Assembly (NCBI RefSeq): GCF_900101395.1
Contig: NZ_FMZO01000005.1
Location: 337,086 to 401,085 of the forward strand
DNA length: 64,000 nt
Direction of reading: 5' to 3'
DNA from: Niabella drilacis
Lineage (GTDB): Bacteria; Bacteroidota; Bacteroidia; Chitinophagales; Chitinophagaceae
A program made the position numbers and the translations under genes. Every line of letters begins with the position of its first letter. Position 1 is the stretch's first letter. The notes below the pieces were generated by a model. It did not search any database. It had not been told where the DNA came from and saw nothing but the letters and a program-made list of their open reading frames with translations. Shown piece by piece: positions 1-9,664 of this stretch.

Positions 1-175
1 AATGATATCGAGATGGTATGGGGTTACGGTGGAAATAAATGATGCGGATTTGAAAGAAAAAGAGTTTAGCGGGTTGTTCAAAGATGAGAGCGTGGAGCAG
101 GTGTTACATGCATTGAAATTAGCCGGTGGATTTGATTATACGATCAGTAAAAATAAGATAACGATTGTTCCTTAA
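1..175 (+). CDS. FecR-type anti-sigma factor, C-terminal end (partial)
   Basis: The reading frame is open from base 2 to a TAA at 173-175 and is cut by the left edge of the window. The 57 visible residues match the C-terminal DUF4974 region of FecR-like anti-sigma factors: an SRWYG..VE start, then FSG.F, then EQVLHALK and a final ITIVP. Full-length family members span the inner membrane, hold an ECF sigma factor in the cytoplasm, and contact the STN domain of a TonB-dependent transporter in the periplasm. The next gene is exactly such a SusC, about 140 bp downstream, so the pair probably forms a trans-envelope sensor that switches on this operon when substrate binds. The cognate sigma gene should lie just left of the window. 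Confidence 0.88.
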   Translation, partial: MISRWYGVTVEINDADLKEKEFSGLFKDESVEQVLHALKLAGGFDYTISKNKITIVP

Positions 176-315
176 CTTAAAAACAAGATGCAATATGAAA
201 TGAACGGTTCATAAACTTCAATAAAAAAAGGAGAATGGTACCAGCATTCTCCCGGGCTTTTAAACAAAGTTGTATTTGCGACAACACTTATTTATCCAAA
301 AACCAATGTAAAGGT

Positions 316-3300
316 ATGCAAAAAAAATGCAATTCTATTGCCCTGTTTTGCGGCAATGGAATGGTCAAATATCTGCTAATGGCGAAGCTTGCGATTATCC
401 TTAGTTTAGTTTTTTCGTTCCAGGCATTTGCTGACAATATTTCAGCGCAGACGATCAATATCCAGCTCAAAAATGTTTCCGTTGAAGCCGCTTTAAAATC
501 GATTGAGGCGCAGGGCTCATACCGGTTTGTATATAAAACGGAAACGCTGCCTAAAAATAAAACAGTGAGCATTTCAGCAGAAAATGCAACGCTGAATTAT
601 GTGATGGAGAAAATTCTTCAAAATACTGCTTTGTCTTATGAGTTTCTCAATAATGCGCTTGTGGTGATCGTGCCGGGCGAGGCCAGCAAAGCCAGGATCA
701 TAACGGGGAAGGTCGCGGATACGGATGGCAAACCCCTGGTAGGAGTAAGTATCCTGGAGAAAGGCACCACGAATGGTACGGCCAGCAAAGACGATGGCAG
801 CTTCTCCCTGAATGTGAGCGCCGCCAATGCGATACTGGTGTTTAGTTCATTGGGGTACCAGGCAAAGGAACTGCAGGCAGTCAATAATATGGCGGTAGTG
901 CTGGAAAAGACAGACGCGCAAATGGACCAGGTGGTCATCGTGGGATATGGAACACAGAAAAAGGGCAATCTTACCGGCGCCGTATCTACCATCGATTTTG
1001 ATAAGCAGTCAATGAATTCGAGGGCTATTACCAATGTCTCTTCCGCCATGGCAGGCCTGGCGGCCGGTATCAGGGTACAGCAGGCAAATGGTATTCCCAG
1101 CGCCAACAATAACGCCAGCCTTAGCGTAAGAGGAGTGGGGTCATTAAATACCAGCTCGGCGCCGCTGGTGATCGTAGACGGGCAGGCCGCCGATATCAGT
1201 TCGGTGAGCCCGAATGATGTGGCATCGGTTTCCATACTAAAAGATGCGGCCTCTGCGTCCATATATGGCTCCCGGGCATCCAACGGGGTGATCCTGATTA
1301 CGACCAAGACGGGAAAGGGCATGAACGGTAAGGTGAACTTTACCTATAACAACTATGTAGGATGGAAGAAGCCGACCATGCTGCCCGATTGGGCTTACAA
1401 CACGCTCGATCATATGAAGCTGATCAATAGGGTACTGCTGAATGACAAACCCGATGATCCGCCACCCTACGATGAAGCAGACTTTGCCGAATGGAGCAAG
1501 GGCATTAAAGAAGACCCCATCAGCTATCCCAGCACCAACTGGTGGAAGGCCATTACGAAAAAGAATATGGTACAGGATCATAACATATCTGCCAGGGGCG
1601 GCAATGACAAGATCAATTTCTATTCGTCCATGGACTATAATATGGATGACGGAATGATCCCCAACAGTGCTTTTCGACGGGTCAGTTTCCTTAATAATCT
1701 TTCCTATAAGGTGAACGACTGGCTCCGGCTGGGGAATAATGTTACCTATATCTCCCAAAGATCAGATCCCCTGAGCAATGAGGATGATATCAACAGTATC
1801 TTTCAATGGTTCAGGGCCAGCAGTCCCTCCACCCTGGCCCAGCACCCGGATGGCCGCTACGGTGCCCCGCAACTGGCCGGTGAAGTAAGCAATAATAATC
1901 CTTTACGCACCGCAAAACAACAGCGCGGCGAAACAAAGGGCAACCGCTTCCAGGGAAAGGCCTTTGCGGTGTTCACGCCTTTAAAAGGCCTCTCTGTTAC
2001 GGCCAGTTATTTTGCGACCATTTTTCAGCAATACAGCTGGGGTGGTTCGGAACCTGCGGATCTCTGGAATTTTAAAACCGGTGAGATCACCAATGATCAG
2101 TCTGCAAGTATCAGGACCTTAAGAAATAATTTTCAAAAAAATGAACGGCAGATCATTGATGTATATGCAGATTACACCCGGTCATTTGGGAAACACAACG
2201 GCCACCTGCTCCTGGGCTATAACCAGGAGTATGCAAAAAACCAGGGGTTTGGCGCCGGCCGGCAGGGATTGCTGGGCTATGAAACGCCGGTTTTTAATGC
2301 AGCCACCGGAGAGATACTGCCTCCCACCGGGAATGCCAGCGATTACGCACTGCGTTCCTATTTCGGGCGCTTCAACTATGACTTCAGCGGCAAATACCTG
2401 TTTGAGGCCAATATCCGGTATGATGGTTCCTCTAAGTTTGCGCCGGAGCGCCGGTGGGGCGTGTTCCCCTCGGCCTCTGCGGGATGGGTGATCTCGCGCG
2501 AGGACTTCTTTCAGCCTTTAACTTCCGTGTTTACCAGCTTAAAACTGCGTGCCTCTTACGGTCAGCTGGGTAATAACGGTATTGGCAATTACGACTGGCA
2601 GAACTTTTATTCCGTAGTAAAATATCCCTTTAATGAAACATCCGGATCGGCCCTGGTCTATACCGATTTTGGAAACCCGCTGATCACCTGGGAAGGTACC
2701 ACGGTTACCAACCTGGGTATGGATATGCGGCTGTTTAACCGGCTGGAGCTGACCCTGGGCTATTATAATAAGCTGACTCAAAAAATCCTCGCCAAACTGC
2801 CTACACCGGCAACCACCGGTGGTATTGGCGCAGCTTTTGTAAACTCGGCAGAAGTACGCAACGCTGGTTTCGAGGCAGATGCCCGCTATACACAACAGCT
2901 GGGCAGGCTGGGTATTGCGGCCGCCGTAAATTTTGCATATAATAAAAACCGTATCCTGCACTATAAAGGCAGCTTTATTGAGCCGCATGGCCAGAATGCC
3001 GCTGCATGGACAGAAGGTTATCCCATCGGCATATTCTGGGTAAGGGAAGTAGACCATATCATCCAGACACAGCAGGAGATCGATGACCTGAAGGCTGCAG
3101 GGTATACCTTTGCCCCTGTAACGCCCGGCCCCGGAGATTTTTTGTATAAAGATGCCAATGGGGATAAACAGATCAATGATGGAGACCGTGTGCTCAAAGG
3201 CAATCCCATACCGCTTTATACCTATGGCGGCAGCCTTACCCTGGACTTTGCCGGTATCGATCTTAGCGTATACTTTGATGGCGTAGGCAAATGGGACCGG

Positions 3301-3690
3301 TATTTACAATCGGCCGTTTATGCGCTCAATCACAACGTAAGCAATTTTGTGTTCCCTACGGAGTATTTAAATATGTGGACGCCGGAAAATAAAAGCACTA
3401 CCATCCCCAAGGTATATAGTGGCAGTACGGTAAATGACCAGGTTTCTGATTTCTACCTGCACAAGGCCGATTATCTGAAGATCCGCTCGCTGCAGCTCGG
3501 GTACTCGCTGCCCGGCCCGCTGATCAGAAAAATGGGCCTGAATAAATTAAGGTTTTTTGCAAACCTTGAAAATTATTTTACCCGGACAAAGTGGCCGAAC
3601 CTTGACCCGGAAATGACCAGGTCCCAGAATGATGATGCGTCCTATCCCCTGGGAAAGACGGCTTCCGTTGGCCTCCAGGTTCGGTTTTAA
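316..3690 (+). CDS. SusC/RagA-family TonB-dependent transporter with STN domain
   Basis: Outer-membrane transporter for oligosaccharides, energised by TonB. I start it at the ATG at 316 because the protein then begins with a short polar stretch and a hydrophobic signal peptide (about residues 16-40). An in-frame ATG at 235 would add 27 unlikely residues. Domains in order: STN (secretin/TonB short N-terminal, about 46-118), carboxypeptidase-D-like regulatory domain (about 128-197), TonB box and plug (from about 205, VIVGYGTQ then the LKDAASASIYGSRASNGV plug signature), then the beta-barrel ending in QVRF with a terminal Phe. The STN domain and the FecR gene just upstream indicate sigma/anti-sigma control. 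The SusD partner starts 21 bases after its stop. Confidence 0.95.
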   Translation: MQKKCNSIALFCGNGMVKYLLMAKLAIILSLVFSFQAFADNISAQTINIQLKNVSVEAALKSIEAQGSYRFVYKTETLPKNKTVSISAENATLNYVMEKILQNTALSYEFLNNALVVIVPGEASKARIITGKVADTDGKPLVGVSILEKGTTNGTASKDDGSFSLNVSAANAILVFSSLGYQAKELQAVNNMAVVLEKTDAQMDQVVIVGYGTQKKGNLTGAVSTIDFDKQSMNSRAITNVSSAMAGLAAGIRVQQANGIPSANNNASLSVRGVGSLNTSSAPLVIVDGQAADISSVSPNDVASVSILKDAASASIYGSRASNGVILITTKTGKGMNGKVNFTYNNYVGWKKPTMLPDWAYNTLDHMKLINRVLLNDKPDDPPPYDEADFAEWSKGIKEDPISYPSTNWWKAITKKNMVQDHNISARGGNDKINFYSSMDYNMDDGMIPNSAFRRVSFLNNLSYKVNDWLRLGNNVTYISQRSDPLSNEDDINSIFQWFRASSPSTLAQHPDGRYGAPQLAGEVSNNNPLRTAKQQRGETKGNRFQGKAFAVFTPLKGLSVTASYFATIFQQYSWGGSEPADLWNFKTGEITNDQSASIRTLRNNFQKNERQIIDVYADYTRSFGKHNGHLLLGYNQEYAKNQGFGAGRQGLLGYETPVFNAATGEILPPTGNASDYALRSYFGRFNYDFSGKYLFEANIRYDGSSKFAPERRWGVFPSASAGWVISREDFFQPLTSVFTSLKLRASYGQLGNNGIGNYDWQNFYSVVKYPFNETSGSALVYTDFGNPLITWEGTTVTNLGMDMRLFNRLELTLGYYNKLTQKILAKLPTPATTGGIGAAFVNSAEVRNAGFEADARYTQQLGRLGIAAAVNFAYNKNRILHYKGSFIEPHGQNAAAWTEGYPIGIFWVREVDHIIQTQQEIDDLKAAGYTFAPVTPGPGDFLYKDANGDKQINDGDRVLKGNPIPLYTYGGSLTLDFAGIDLSVYFDGVGKWDRYLQSAVYALNHNVSNFVFPTEYLNMWTPENKSTTIPKVYSGSTVNDQVSDFYLHKADYLKIRSLQLGYSLPGPLIRKMGLNKLRFFANLENYFTRTKWPNLDPEMTRSQNDDASYPLGKTASVGLQVRF

Positions 3691-3711
3691 TTTTTATTAA
3701 ACTTCAGCAAC

Positions 3712-5397
3712 ATGAATTTCAAAATTTATATAATCGCTTTTTTATTGATCCTGCCTGCTATGGCGTGTAATAAAAATTTTTTAGATAGGGCCCCGTATGA
3801 TGGTGTGGGAAGTTCCAGGATCTTTGAGAACGATGCGAATGCTACATTGGCGGTTAATGGTATCTACCAGTCGGCCGCGCAAACCGCTTTTAAGGATCCG
3901 TTCCTCAATATTACCACCAACCTGGGGCCGGACAGTTATTCTTACGGCAGGGCGGGCGCTAATGCCATATCCACGGGAATGAGCACCAGCCGCGCGGCAG
4001 GTATATTAAACCTGTATACCAACTTCTACCAGCCCATTATGTATGCCAATGATGTAATAGCGGGGCTCAACAATAATGAAAAGGTAACCGAAGCATTGCG
4101 TAACCGACTTACCGGCGAAGCAAAATTCTTCAGGGGGCTGTGCTACTTCTATCTCTGGAATTATTTTGGGGAGGTGGTTATCCTGGATAAACCCATGCCC
4201 GTAGACGCCACCTACTTGCCAAGGTCTTCGGTGGCCGATGTAACGGCACTGATCATCAGTGATTTTAAAGACGCAGCGGAAAAACTGCCCGTTAGTTATG
4301 CATCTGCTGATTTAGGACGGGCTACCAGCGGCGCGGCAATAGCCATGCTGGGGAAGACCTACCTCTACCTCCGGCGCTGGCCGGAGGCCGAAGCGGAATT
4401 TGCCAAACTGCTGCAGGAACCCTACACGTATGATCTCACCGATAATTTTGGCGATTCCTTTTATTGGAAAACCCAGAATAATAAAGAGTCTGTTTTCGAG
4501 CTTCAGTATACTAACGAAGCAGGCATGGGCAGCAGCTTTGAAAAATGGTATGGAAACAGGAGCCTTGGCCAGGGAGGAGAAGATTATGCAGAGGCGGCTA
4601 CAACAGCCCTGAGTGTGTTTACACACAGGGATGGCAGTGCTGTAAATCTTTCTACGATTCCAAAACGGAACGGCTACCCTGCAGGTAATACCGGGGAAGT
4701 AAGCTACGGCAAGGACCTGGTTAAATGGTATGATACCAGCTTTGTCAATATGGATACACGGCTCCATCAAAGCGTTATTTTGCCGGGATCTACTTTTTAT
4801 GGCAATAACAATGCCTATTATAAAGTGTATTGGCCTTATAGTTCCTATATTAACGCAGATACCCCTGCATTGCGCACCACCTGGTACACTCAAAAACAGC
4901 CCGCCGGTGTAATCCCGATACGTAAATTCATGACATTGGGTGAAGAAAATATCCTGAATCCGAGTACCTGCCCCACCAATTTTCCGCTGGTCCGCTTTGC
5001 CGATGTGTTGCTCATGTATGCAGAAGCTGTAAATGAGGCCAGGGGACCGGTGCCCGAGGTATATGATGCCGTGAACCGCATCCGGGAGCGGGCGAAGATC
5101 GTGGATCTCGCTGCAGGATTGGGCAAAGACCAGATGCAGCGGGCCATCCGGCTGGAGCGCTACAAGGAACTGATGTTTGAAACACATCTGTACTTTGACG
5201 TAAAAAGATGGCATATAGCGCATCTGACACCCGCCCAGGACCCGGTTTTCAGTCTGAACAATGATGTCCTGGATTTCCGGTTTGTTAGCTTGAGTCTTAA
5301 AAAAGTATTCAGGGAGGATCGGGATTATTTATTCCCCATCCCGGGAAATGAACGGGACCTGAATCCATTATTGACCCAGAACCCCAATTGGGATTAG
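3712..5397 (+). CDS. SusD/RagB-family glycan-binding lipoprotein
   Basis: Surface lipoprotein that caps the SusC barrel and captures glycan. The 561-residue protein has a type II signal peptide with the lipobox cysteine at residue 19, followed by NKNFLDRAPYD, the usual SusD mature start. Family hallmarks seen are GEAKFFRGLCYFYLWNYFG in the first half, and RFADVLLMYAEAVNE followed by RIRERA and the ERYKELMFE segment near the C-terminus. It follows SusC by 21 bases and is clearly its partner. Ligand identity cannot be read from the sequence. The enzymes downstream suggest a sulfated, rhamnose-containing polymer. Confidence 0.95.
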   Translation: MNFKIYIIAFLLILPAMACNKNFLDRAPYDGVGSSRIFENDANATLAVNGIYQSAAQTAFKDPFLNITTNLGPDSYSYGRAGANAISTGMSTSRAAGILNLYTNFYQPIMYANDVIAGLNNNEKVTEALRNRLTGEAKFFRGLCYFYLWNYFGEVVILDKPMPVDATYLPRSSVADVTALIISDFKDAAEKLPVSYASADLGRATSGAAIAMLGKTYLYLRRWPEAEAEFAKLLQEPYTYDLTDNFGDSFYWKTQNNKESVFELQYTNEAGMGSSFEKWYGNRSLGQGGEDYAEAATTALSVFTHRDGSAVNLSTIPKRNGYPAGNTGEVSYGKDLVKWYDTSFVNMDTRLHQSVILPGSTFYGNNNAYYKVYWPYSSYINADTPALRTTWYTQKQPAGVIPIRKFMTLGEENILNPSTCPTNFPLVRFADVLLMYAEAVNEARGPVPEVYDAVNRIRERAKIVDLAAGLGKDQMQRAIRLERYKELMFETHLYFDVKRWHIAHLTPAQDPVFSLNNDVLDFRFVSLSLKKVFREDRDYLFPIPGNERDLNPLLTQNPNWD

Positions 5398-5441
5398 GCT
5401 TCAGACAGGCGCCATTAACAGATCACTTTAATTCATATATC

Positions 5442-6113
5442 ATGTACCGGCTTGTGCTCATGGGTATTTATAGCTTTTTGTGCGCTTTTGCTAAAGATAC
5501 GGTGGTGGTGAACGAAACCTTTAACGACCCCGATGGCGCGCTTCCCGCATTTTTCTGGAGCGAAGGCAATGCTGCTTCCGTTAAGAACGGGCGCCTTTTT
5601 ATAGATGCCGATACCACGGGAAGCCGGGCTGCCACAATTTGGCTGGACCGGGAGCTGGCCGGCGATCTGAGTGTTGAATTTGATGTGTATTTGTTATCGT
5701 CTTCTGATGACGCCAATAACGTAAATATATTCTTTATGTACGGTGATCCCTCAGGGAGGCCGCTCCGGCAAACAGCAGCCAGCCGGCAGGATGGGCTTTA
5801 CCGGCGCTATCATACATTGAGCGGGTACATCTTTACCAATGTTACGAATGAAGACCCCGGCAGGGTACGCTATCGCTTTCGCAGGAACCCGGGCTTTAAA
5901 CGGGTAAGTGAAAGCTTTGGCCCAAGAGCAGGCCGGGGCGGGAAACTGCATATAAAGCTGGTAAAGAAAGGGGATCAGTTTGAATATTGGGAAAATAACA
6001 GGAAGACGCTGGAAGCATCGGATACCGGCCCCTGTGAAAAAGGATTGTTCGGGTTCAGGACCTGGCATACATCAATGGAAATAGACAACCTTCTTATAAA
6101 GCGAATCGGATGA
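5442..6113 (+). CDS. Secreted DUF6250/DUF1961-like concanavalin-fold protein
   Basis: I use the ATG at 5442, which gives a short signal peptide ending near LCAFA. The open frame extends upstream to 5388 but would then overlap SusD. The mature protein of about 205 residues resembles the DUF6250/DUF1961 group (YesU-like), with an alternating beta-strand pattern, an SSSDDANNVNIFFMY segment in the middle, and a final segment (GLFGFRTWHTSMEIDNLLI) typical of concanavalin-A-like jelly rolls. Members of this group sit in rhamnogalacturonan and other polysaccharide operons; their activity is mostly unknown. The stop codon overlaps the next start by four bases, so the two genes are translationally coupled. 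It may be a binding protein or a small lyase or hydrolase. Confidence 0.7.
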   Translation: MYRLVLMGIYSFLCAFAKDTVVVNETFNDPDGALPAFFWSEGNAASVKNGRLFIDADTTGSRAATIWLDRELAGDLSVEFDVYLLSSSDDANNVNIFFMYGDPSGRPLRQTAASRQDGLYRRYHTLSGYIFTNVTNEDPGRVRYRFRRNPGFKRVSESFGPRAGRGGKLHIKLVKKGDQFEYWENNRKTLEASDTGPCEKGLFGFRTWHTSMEIDNLLIKRIG

Positions 6114-7282
6114 TGAACGGTTTTGTAAAATTGTTGACTTGTCTGCCTGCGATTTTGGCGGCGGCATGTATTCCGGCAATCACAGCGGCGCAGGGCAATG
6201 CCCGCTTCCAAGAGCACCAGGTAGGCAGGGAAGGGGCGTCCACGGTTTTTTCTTATTTCAATACCACGCCGGAGAGCCCCGATGGCAAAACAATTGCCTA
6301 CATCCGTTGCGAACAAGAGCCGGCGCCAGGCAAAACAAGAGTACCGGCTGCTCTCTGGATCTGCGACCGGGATATCAGCCATCACCGTAAGGTAGCGCAG
6401 ATAAAAAGCATCTCGGTGCACGATGGTGCAGAAACGCAGTGGGTGGATAATAACCGGATCGCATTATTCGATGATCTGAAATTAAGGGTAGTAGCTATTC
6501 ATTCCGGTAAGGACCTGCTCCGGAAAGAGCGGGTGGCTTCTGAAATAGGTCATGAAACATATAAGGGCAAATTGCTTTATTCCATCTGTGAAGGCAAAGT
6601 ACCCGGTGAGCCGGGCATCTATGAACTGGATTGTAATACACAGGAAGTACGTACTGTTTTACATTTGAAAGACCTGGGAGCGCTGCCCCTGCCTGCATTT
6701 CTTAAAAAAGATTCCCTCTACCCGTTGCTGCAATGGCAATTATCGCATCTCCAGTATTCGCCGGACGGGGAAAAAATATGTTTCCGCATAGAACTGGGGC
6801 CAAAGGATGATGAAATTTTACTGGGGGTTTGTAATGCAGACGGTACGGATATAAAGGTTTGGATAAAGCCGCTGCATTTTTTGTGGTACGACAGCCATTC
6901 GATCATCGGGCATTTGAGCAATGAGCCGGATGGGAAAAAACCCGAACCTTACGATCGGAGATTTTCGCTTACACGCTGGGATCTTAACGGGAAGGTGATC
7001 GGCCAGATGCTGGCACCGCGGGGCAACCACCTGGCGCTATCGCCCAGCCGGGAATATGTTGCCTCAGAAAGTTTTTACCAGACCAACCCGGTGGTGTTAA
7101 CGCTTTATACCATCCGGCCGGGTAAGCAGGCAAGGGAAGTATGCCGTTTTGATCCGCAGCGGGTAACCTGGAAAGAAAAGTTTCATGTAAACCCTTCTTT
7201 TTCGCGGGATGGGAAACGGCTTTATTATTCCCGGCCGCTGGATGCGACGCATAACGGTACTTTTTTTATAGAAATCTTATAA
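6110..7282 (+). CDS. Secreted beta-propeller, PL22-like (paralogue 1 of 3)
   Basis: 390 residues with a signal peptide ending near ITAAQG. The rest consists of repeated SPDG-type blades, as in TolB/oligogalacturonide-lyase propellers. Motifs shared with the two following genes are TPESPDGKTIAY near the N-terminus, H-x-QYSPDG in the middle, LHFLWYD..SIIGH, GNHLALSP, and a C-terminal FHVNPSFSRDGKRLYYSRP. The pattern of conserved histidines near the third and last blades recalls PL22 oligogalacturonide lyases, where His residues bind Mn2+ and abstract a proton. That assignment is by motif layout only, and it could belong to an unassigned lyase or hydrolase family. The start overlaps the previous stop by four bases. 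Confidence 0.65.
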   Translation: MMNGFVKLLTCLPAILAAACIPAITAAQGNARFQEHQVGREGASTVFSYFNTTPESPDGKTIAYIRCEQEPAPGKTRVPAALWICDRDISHHRKVAQIKSISVHDGAETQWVDNNRIALFDDLKLRVVAIHSGKDLLRKERVASEIGHETYKGKLLYSICEGKVPGEPGIYELDCNTQEVRTVLHLKDLGALPLPAFLKKDSLYPLLQWQLSHLQYSPDGEKICFRIELGPKDDEILLGVCNADGTDIKVWIKPLHFLWYDSHSIIGHLSNEPDGKKPEPYDRRFSLTRWDLNGKVIGQMLAPRGNHLALSPSREYVASESFYQTNPVVLTLYTIRPGKQAREVCRFDPQRVTWKEKFHVNPSFSRDGKRLYYSRPLDATHNGTFFIEIL

Positions 7283-7284
7283 AG

Positions 7285-8484
7285 ATGCATATCAACATAC
7301 AGGAGTATCCTGCAAAATGGTTTGCCTGGCTTACAACGATAGCAGCGGGCATCCTGTTTACAGGGCCGGTCAGGGCCCAGCAGGCGAAATCACTACGCCC
7401 CCCTCAATTAACAGCGCACCAGGTAGGTGCAGATGGCGCGTCTACGATCTTTTCTCTTTTCAATACCTGTCCCGAAAGCCCGGATGGCAGTACCATTGTT
7501 TATGTCCGTTGCAGGCAGGAGCCTTCAGGCCGGGATCATTTTACCGCAGCCGGGTTATGGGTCTGCGATCGTGATTTAAAGGAACACCGTAAAGTGACCG
7601 ATATAGCCGGAACGGCCGCCCATAACGGGGTGGAGGCGCAGTGGGTAGATAACAGCCGCATCGCTTTTTTTGACAGTGGCCTGGTCCGGCTGGTAGATGT
7701 TCATAACGGTAAAGACCTGCTGAAAAAGAAAATTAAGGCCGACGGGCTGGGACATCAGCCGTACCAAAACTACATATTGTATAATATCTATGCCAGTGAT
7801 GGAAGGGGAGAACCGGGTACTTATGAACTGGATTGCAATACACAGCAAACCCGTTTGGTGCTGCGTGTAAAGGATTGCGCGAAACTGCGGCTCCCCGCTT
7901 ACCTGCAACCGAAGGATATTGATTCGCTTCAGTACTGGCGCACGCTTCATAGCCAGTATTCACCGGATGGGAAAAAGATCGCCTTCCGCTTAGATGTCGG
8001 TTCGTCCGAAAAAGCACAACTGCTGGGTATCTGTAATCGCGATGGCACCGGTTTAAAGATCATGCATAAGGCATTGCATTTTTTCTGGTACGACAATGCC
8101 TCCATCGTCGGGCATTTGCAGGTGGATAAAAATGGCCGACGGCCGGAAGCCCCGGAAAGAAGGTATACCCTTACCCGCTGGGACCTGGATGGGAATGTGT
8201 TGCAGGAAATGATGACGCCTCCCGGCAACCATCTGGCTATGTCGCCGGACCGGCAGCAGTTTGTTTCAGAAACATTTTATCAGACGAACCCGGTCATCGT
8301 TAAATTATATAGGATCGGCCATCCGGAAGCAACCGTAACAGTTGAGGCATTTGATCCCTATGATATTACCTGGAAGCGGCGCTTTCATGTGAACCCGGCT
8401 TTTTCGCGGGACGGGAAACGTATCTATTATTCAAGACCGCTCAATAAAAAATATAATGGAACCTTCTTTTGCGAGATCCGGTAA
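7285..8484 (+). CDS. Secreted beta-propeller, PL22-like (paralogue 2 of 3)
   Basis: 399 residues, starting two bases after the first paralogue. The signal peptide ends near VRAQQ. It is clearly homologous to both neighbours along its whole length. Shared blocks include CPESPDGSTIVYVRC, LWVCDRDLKEHRKV, AQWVDNSRIAFFDSG, H-S-QYSPDGKKIAFRLDVG, LHFFWYDNASIVGH, PGNHLAMSPDRQ, FYQTNPVI and RFHVNPAFSRDGKR. All of the histidines in these blocks are kept, which argues that all three copies are catalytically or structurally intact. The likely place of action is the periplasm or cell surface. The likely role is lyase or hydrolase on oligosaccharides delivered by SusCD; the substrate is unknown. Confidence 0.65.
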   Translation: MHINIQEYPAKWFAWLTTIAAGILFTGPVRAQQAKSLRPPQLTAHQVGADGASTIFSLFNTCPESPDGSTIVYVRCRQEPSGRDHFTAAGLWVCDRDLKEHRKVTDIAGTAAHNGVEAQWVDNSRIAFFDSGLVRLVDVHNGKDLLKKKIKADGLGHQPYQNYILYNIYASDGRGEPGTYELDCNTQQTRLVLRVKDCAKLRLPAYLQPKDIDSLQYWRTLHSQYSPDGKKIAFRLDVGSSEKAQLLGICNRDGTGLKIMHKALHFFWYDNASIVGHLQVDKNGRRPEAPERRYTLTRWDLDGNVLQEMMTPPGNHLAMSPDRQQFVSETFYQTNPVIVKLYRIGHPEATVTVEAFDPYDITWKRRFHVNPAFSRDGKRIYYSRPLNKKYNGTFFCEIR

Positions 8485-8500
8485 ACTCATAATAGTTGTA

Positions 8501-9658
8501 ATGAAAGCAAGATCTGTAATACGGCATATATCGGCAGCAGTTTTGTTGTTTGGCACCATCACACTGAACGCCCAGCCGCAGCTGAAAGAGCACCAGGTAA
8601 GTCCGGATGGGATGTCGGCGGTCTTTTCGTTTTACAATACGACACCCGAAAGCCCGGATGGGAAGGTACTCGTTTATGTGCGGTGTAAGAAAGAGCCTTA
8701 TGGCCGGGAAGAATCTGTGCCCGGGGAACTATGGACCTGTACCCGGGACCTGGAGAACCACCGGAAGCTGGCGGATATAGACGGCACTGTTGCACATAAC
8801 GGTGTGGAAGCCCAATGGATCGACAATGACCGGATCGTGTTTTTTGATAAGGGCCGTATCCGGATCGTTGCCGCCCGTACCGGCAAGGACCTGTTAACAA
8901 AAAAGATCAGCTGTGCAGGGCTTGGTCACTATCCCATTAACCATAAGATCCTGTACAATATCTATAGCGGAGAAGGAACCGGTGAACCGGGTATTTACGA
9001 ACTGGACGGTGATACCTTTGAAACAAAATTAGTATTGTCCAATGCAGACATAGCAAAAATACCGTTACCTTCTTTTTTGCCGGGGGATCAGGTGGCCCCC
9101 GTTAAGGACTGGCGGGCGCTTCATTGCCAGTATGCACCGGATGGAAAGAAGATCGCATTCCGGCTGGATGTGGGGCCGTTTGAAGAGGGGCAGTTACAGG
9201 GCATTTGTAACAGGGATGGAAGCGGCCTTACGATAATGACACAAACACTGCATTCCATCTGGTATGACAATGGATCCCTGATCGGGCACCTGCGGTATGA
9301 AAAGGACGGCAAAAAGCCCGGAGACCCGAAGCTACGTTTTACACTGGTGCGGGTAGACCTGGAGGGGAATATCCTGCAGCGAAACATTACTCCGAAAGGA
9401 AATCACCTCTGCATCTCTCCGGACAGGCAATGGGTGGCATCCGAAACCTTTTACCAGACCAACCCGGTTGTGTTTACGCTGTATCCTGACGGGCATCCCG
9501 GAAAAGCGATTGAGATTGCAAGGTATAACCCTTATGATATCGTGTGGAAGCGGCGTTTTCATGTGAACCCTGCCTTTTCAAGAGATGGAAAACGGCTTTA
9601 TTATTCGAGGCCATTGAATGAAAAATATGCCGGTATTTTTTATTATGAAATTAAATAG
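8501..9658 (+). CDS. Secreted beta-propeller, PL22-like (paralogue 3 of 3)
   Basis: I start at the ATG at 8501, 16 bases after the previous stop. The open frame begins at 8456 inside the upstream gene, but the 8501 start gives a clean signal peptide (MKARSVIRHISAAVLL to NAQPQ). The 385-residue protein repeats the family blocks: TPESPDGKVLVYVRC, LWTCTRDLENHRKL, AQWIDNDRIVFFD, H-C-QYAPDGKKIAFRLDVG, LHSIWYDNGSLIGH, KGNHLCISPDRQ and RFHVNPAFSRDGKRLYYSRP. It looks somewhat closer to paralogue 2 than to paralogue 1. Six bases separate its stop from the first sulfatase start, so the operon continues. Confidence 0.65.
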   Translation: MKARSVIRHISAAVLLFGTITLNAQPQLKEHQVSPDGMSAVFSFYNTTPESPDGKVLVYVRCKKEPYGREESVPGELWTCTRDLENHRKLADIDGTVAHNGVEAQWIDNDRIVFFDKGRIRIVAARTGKDLLTKKISCAGLGHYPINHKILYNIYSGEGTGEPGIYELDGDTFETKLVLSNADIAKIPLPSFLPGDQVAPVKDWRALHCQYAPDGKKIAFRLDVGPFEEGQLQGICNRDGSGLTIMTQTLHSIWYDNGSLIGHLRYEKDGKKPGDPKLRFTLVRVDLEGNILQRNITPKGNHLCISPDRQWVASETFYQTNPVVFTLYPDGHPGKAIEIARYNPYDIVWKRRFHVNPAFSRDGKRLYYSRPLNEKYAGIFYYEIK

Positions 9659-9664
9659 CACAGC

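Noticed and set aside
235..315. Extended N-terminus of SusC1 from the ATG at 235
   Set aside because: The added 27 residues place a cysteine-rich segment in front of the signal peptide; the ATG at 316 fits the family better.
4312..5223. Open frame of 303 codons antisense to SusD1
   Set aside because: Shadow of the SusD gene; composition is rich in Cys/His/Ile with no known motif.
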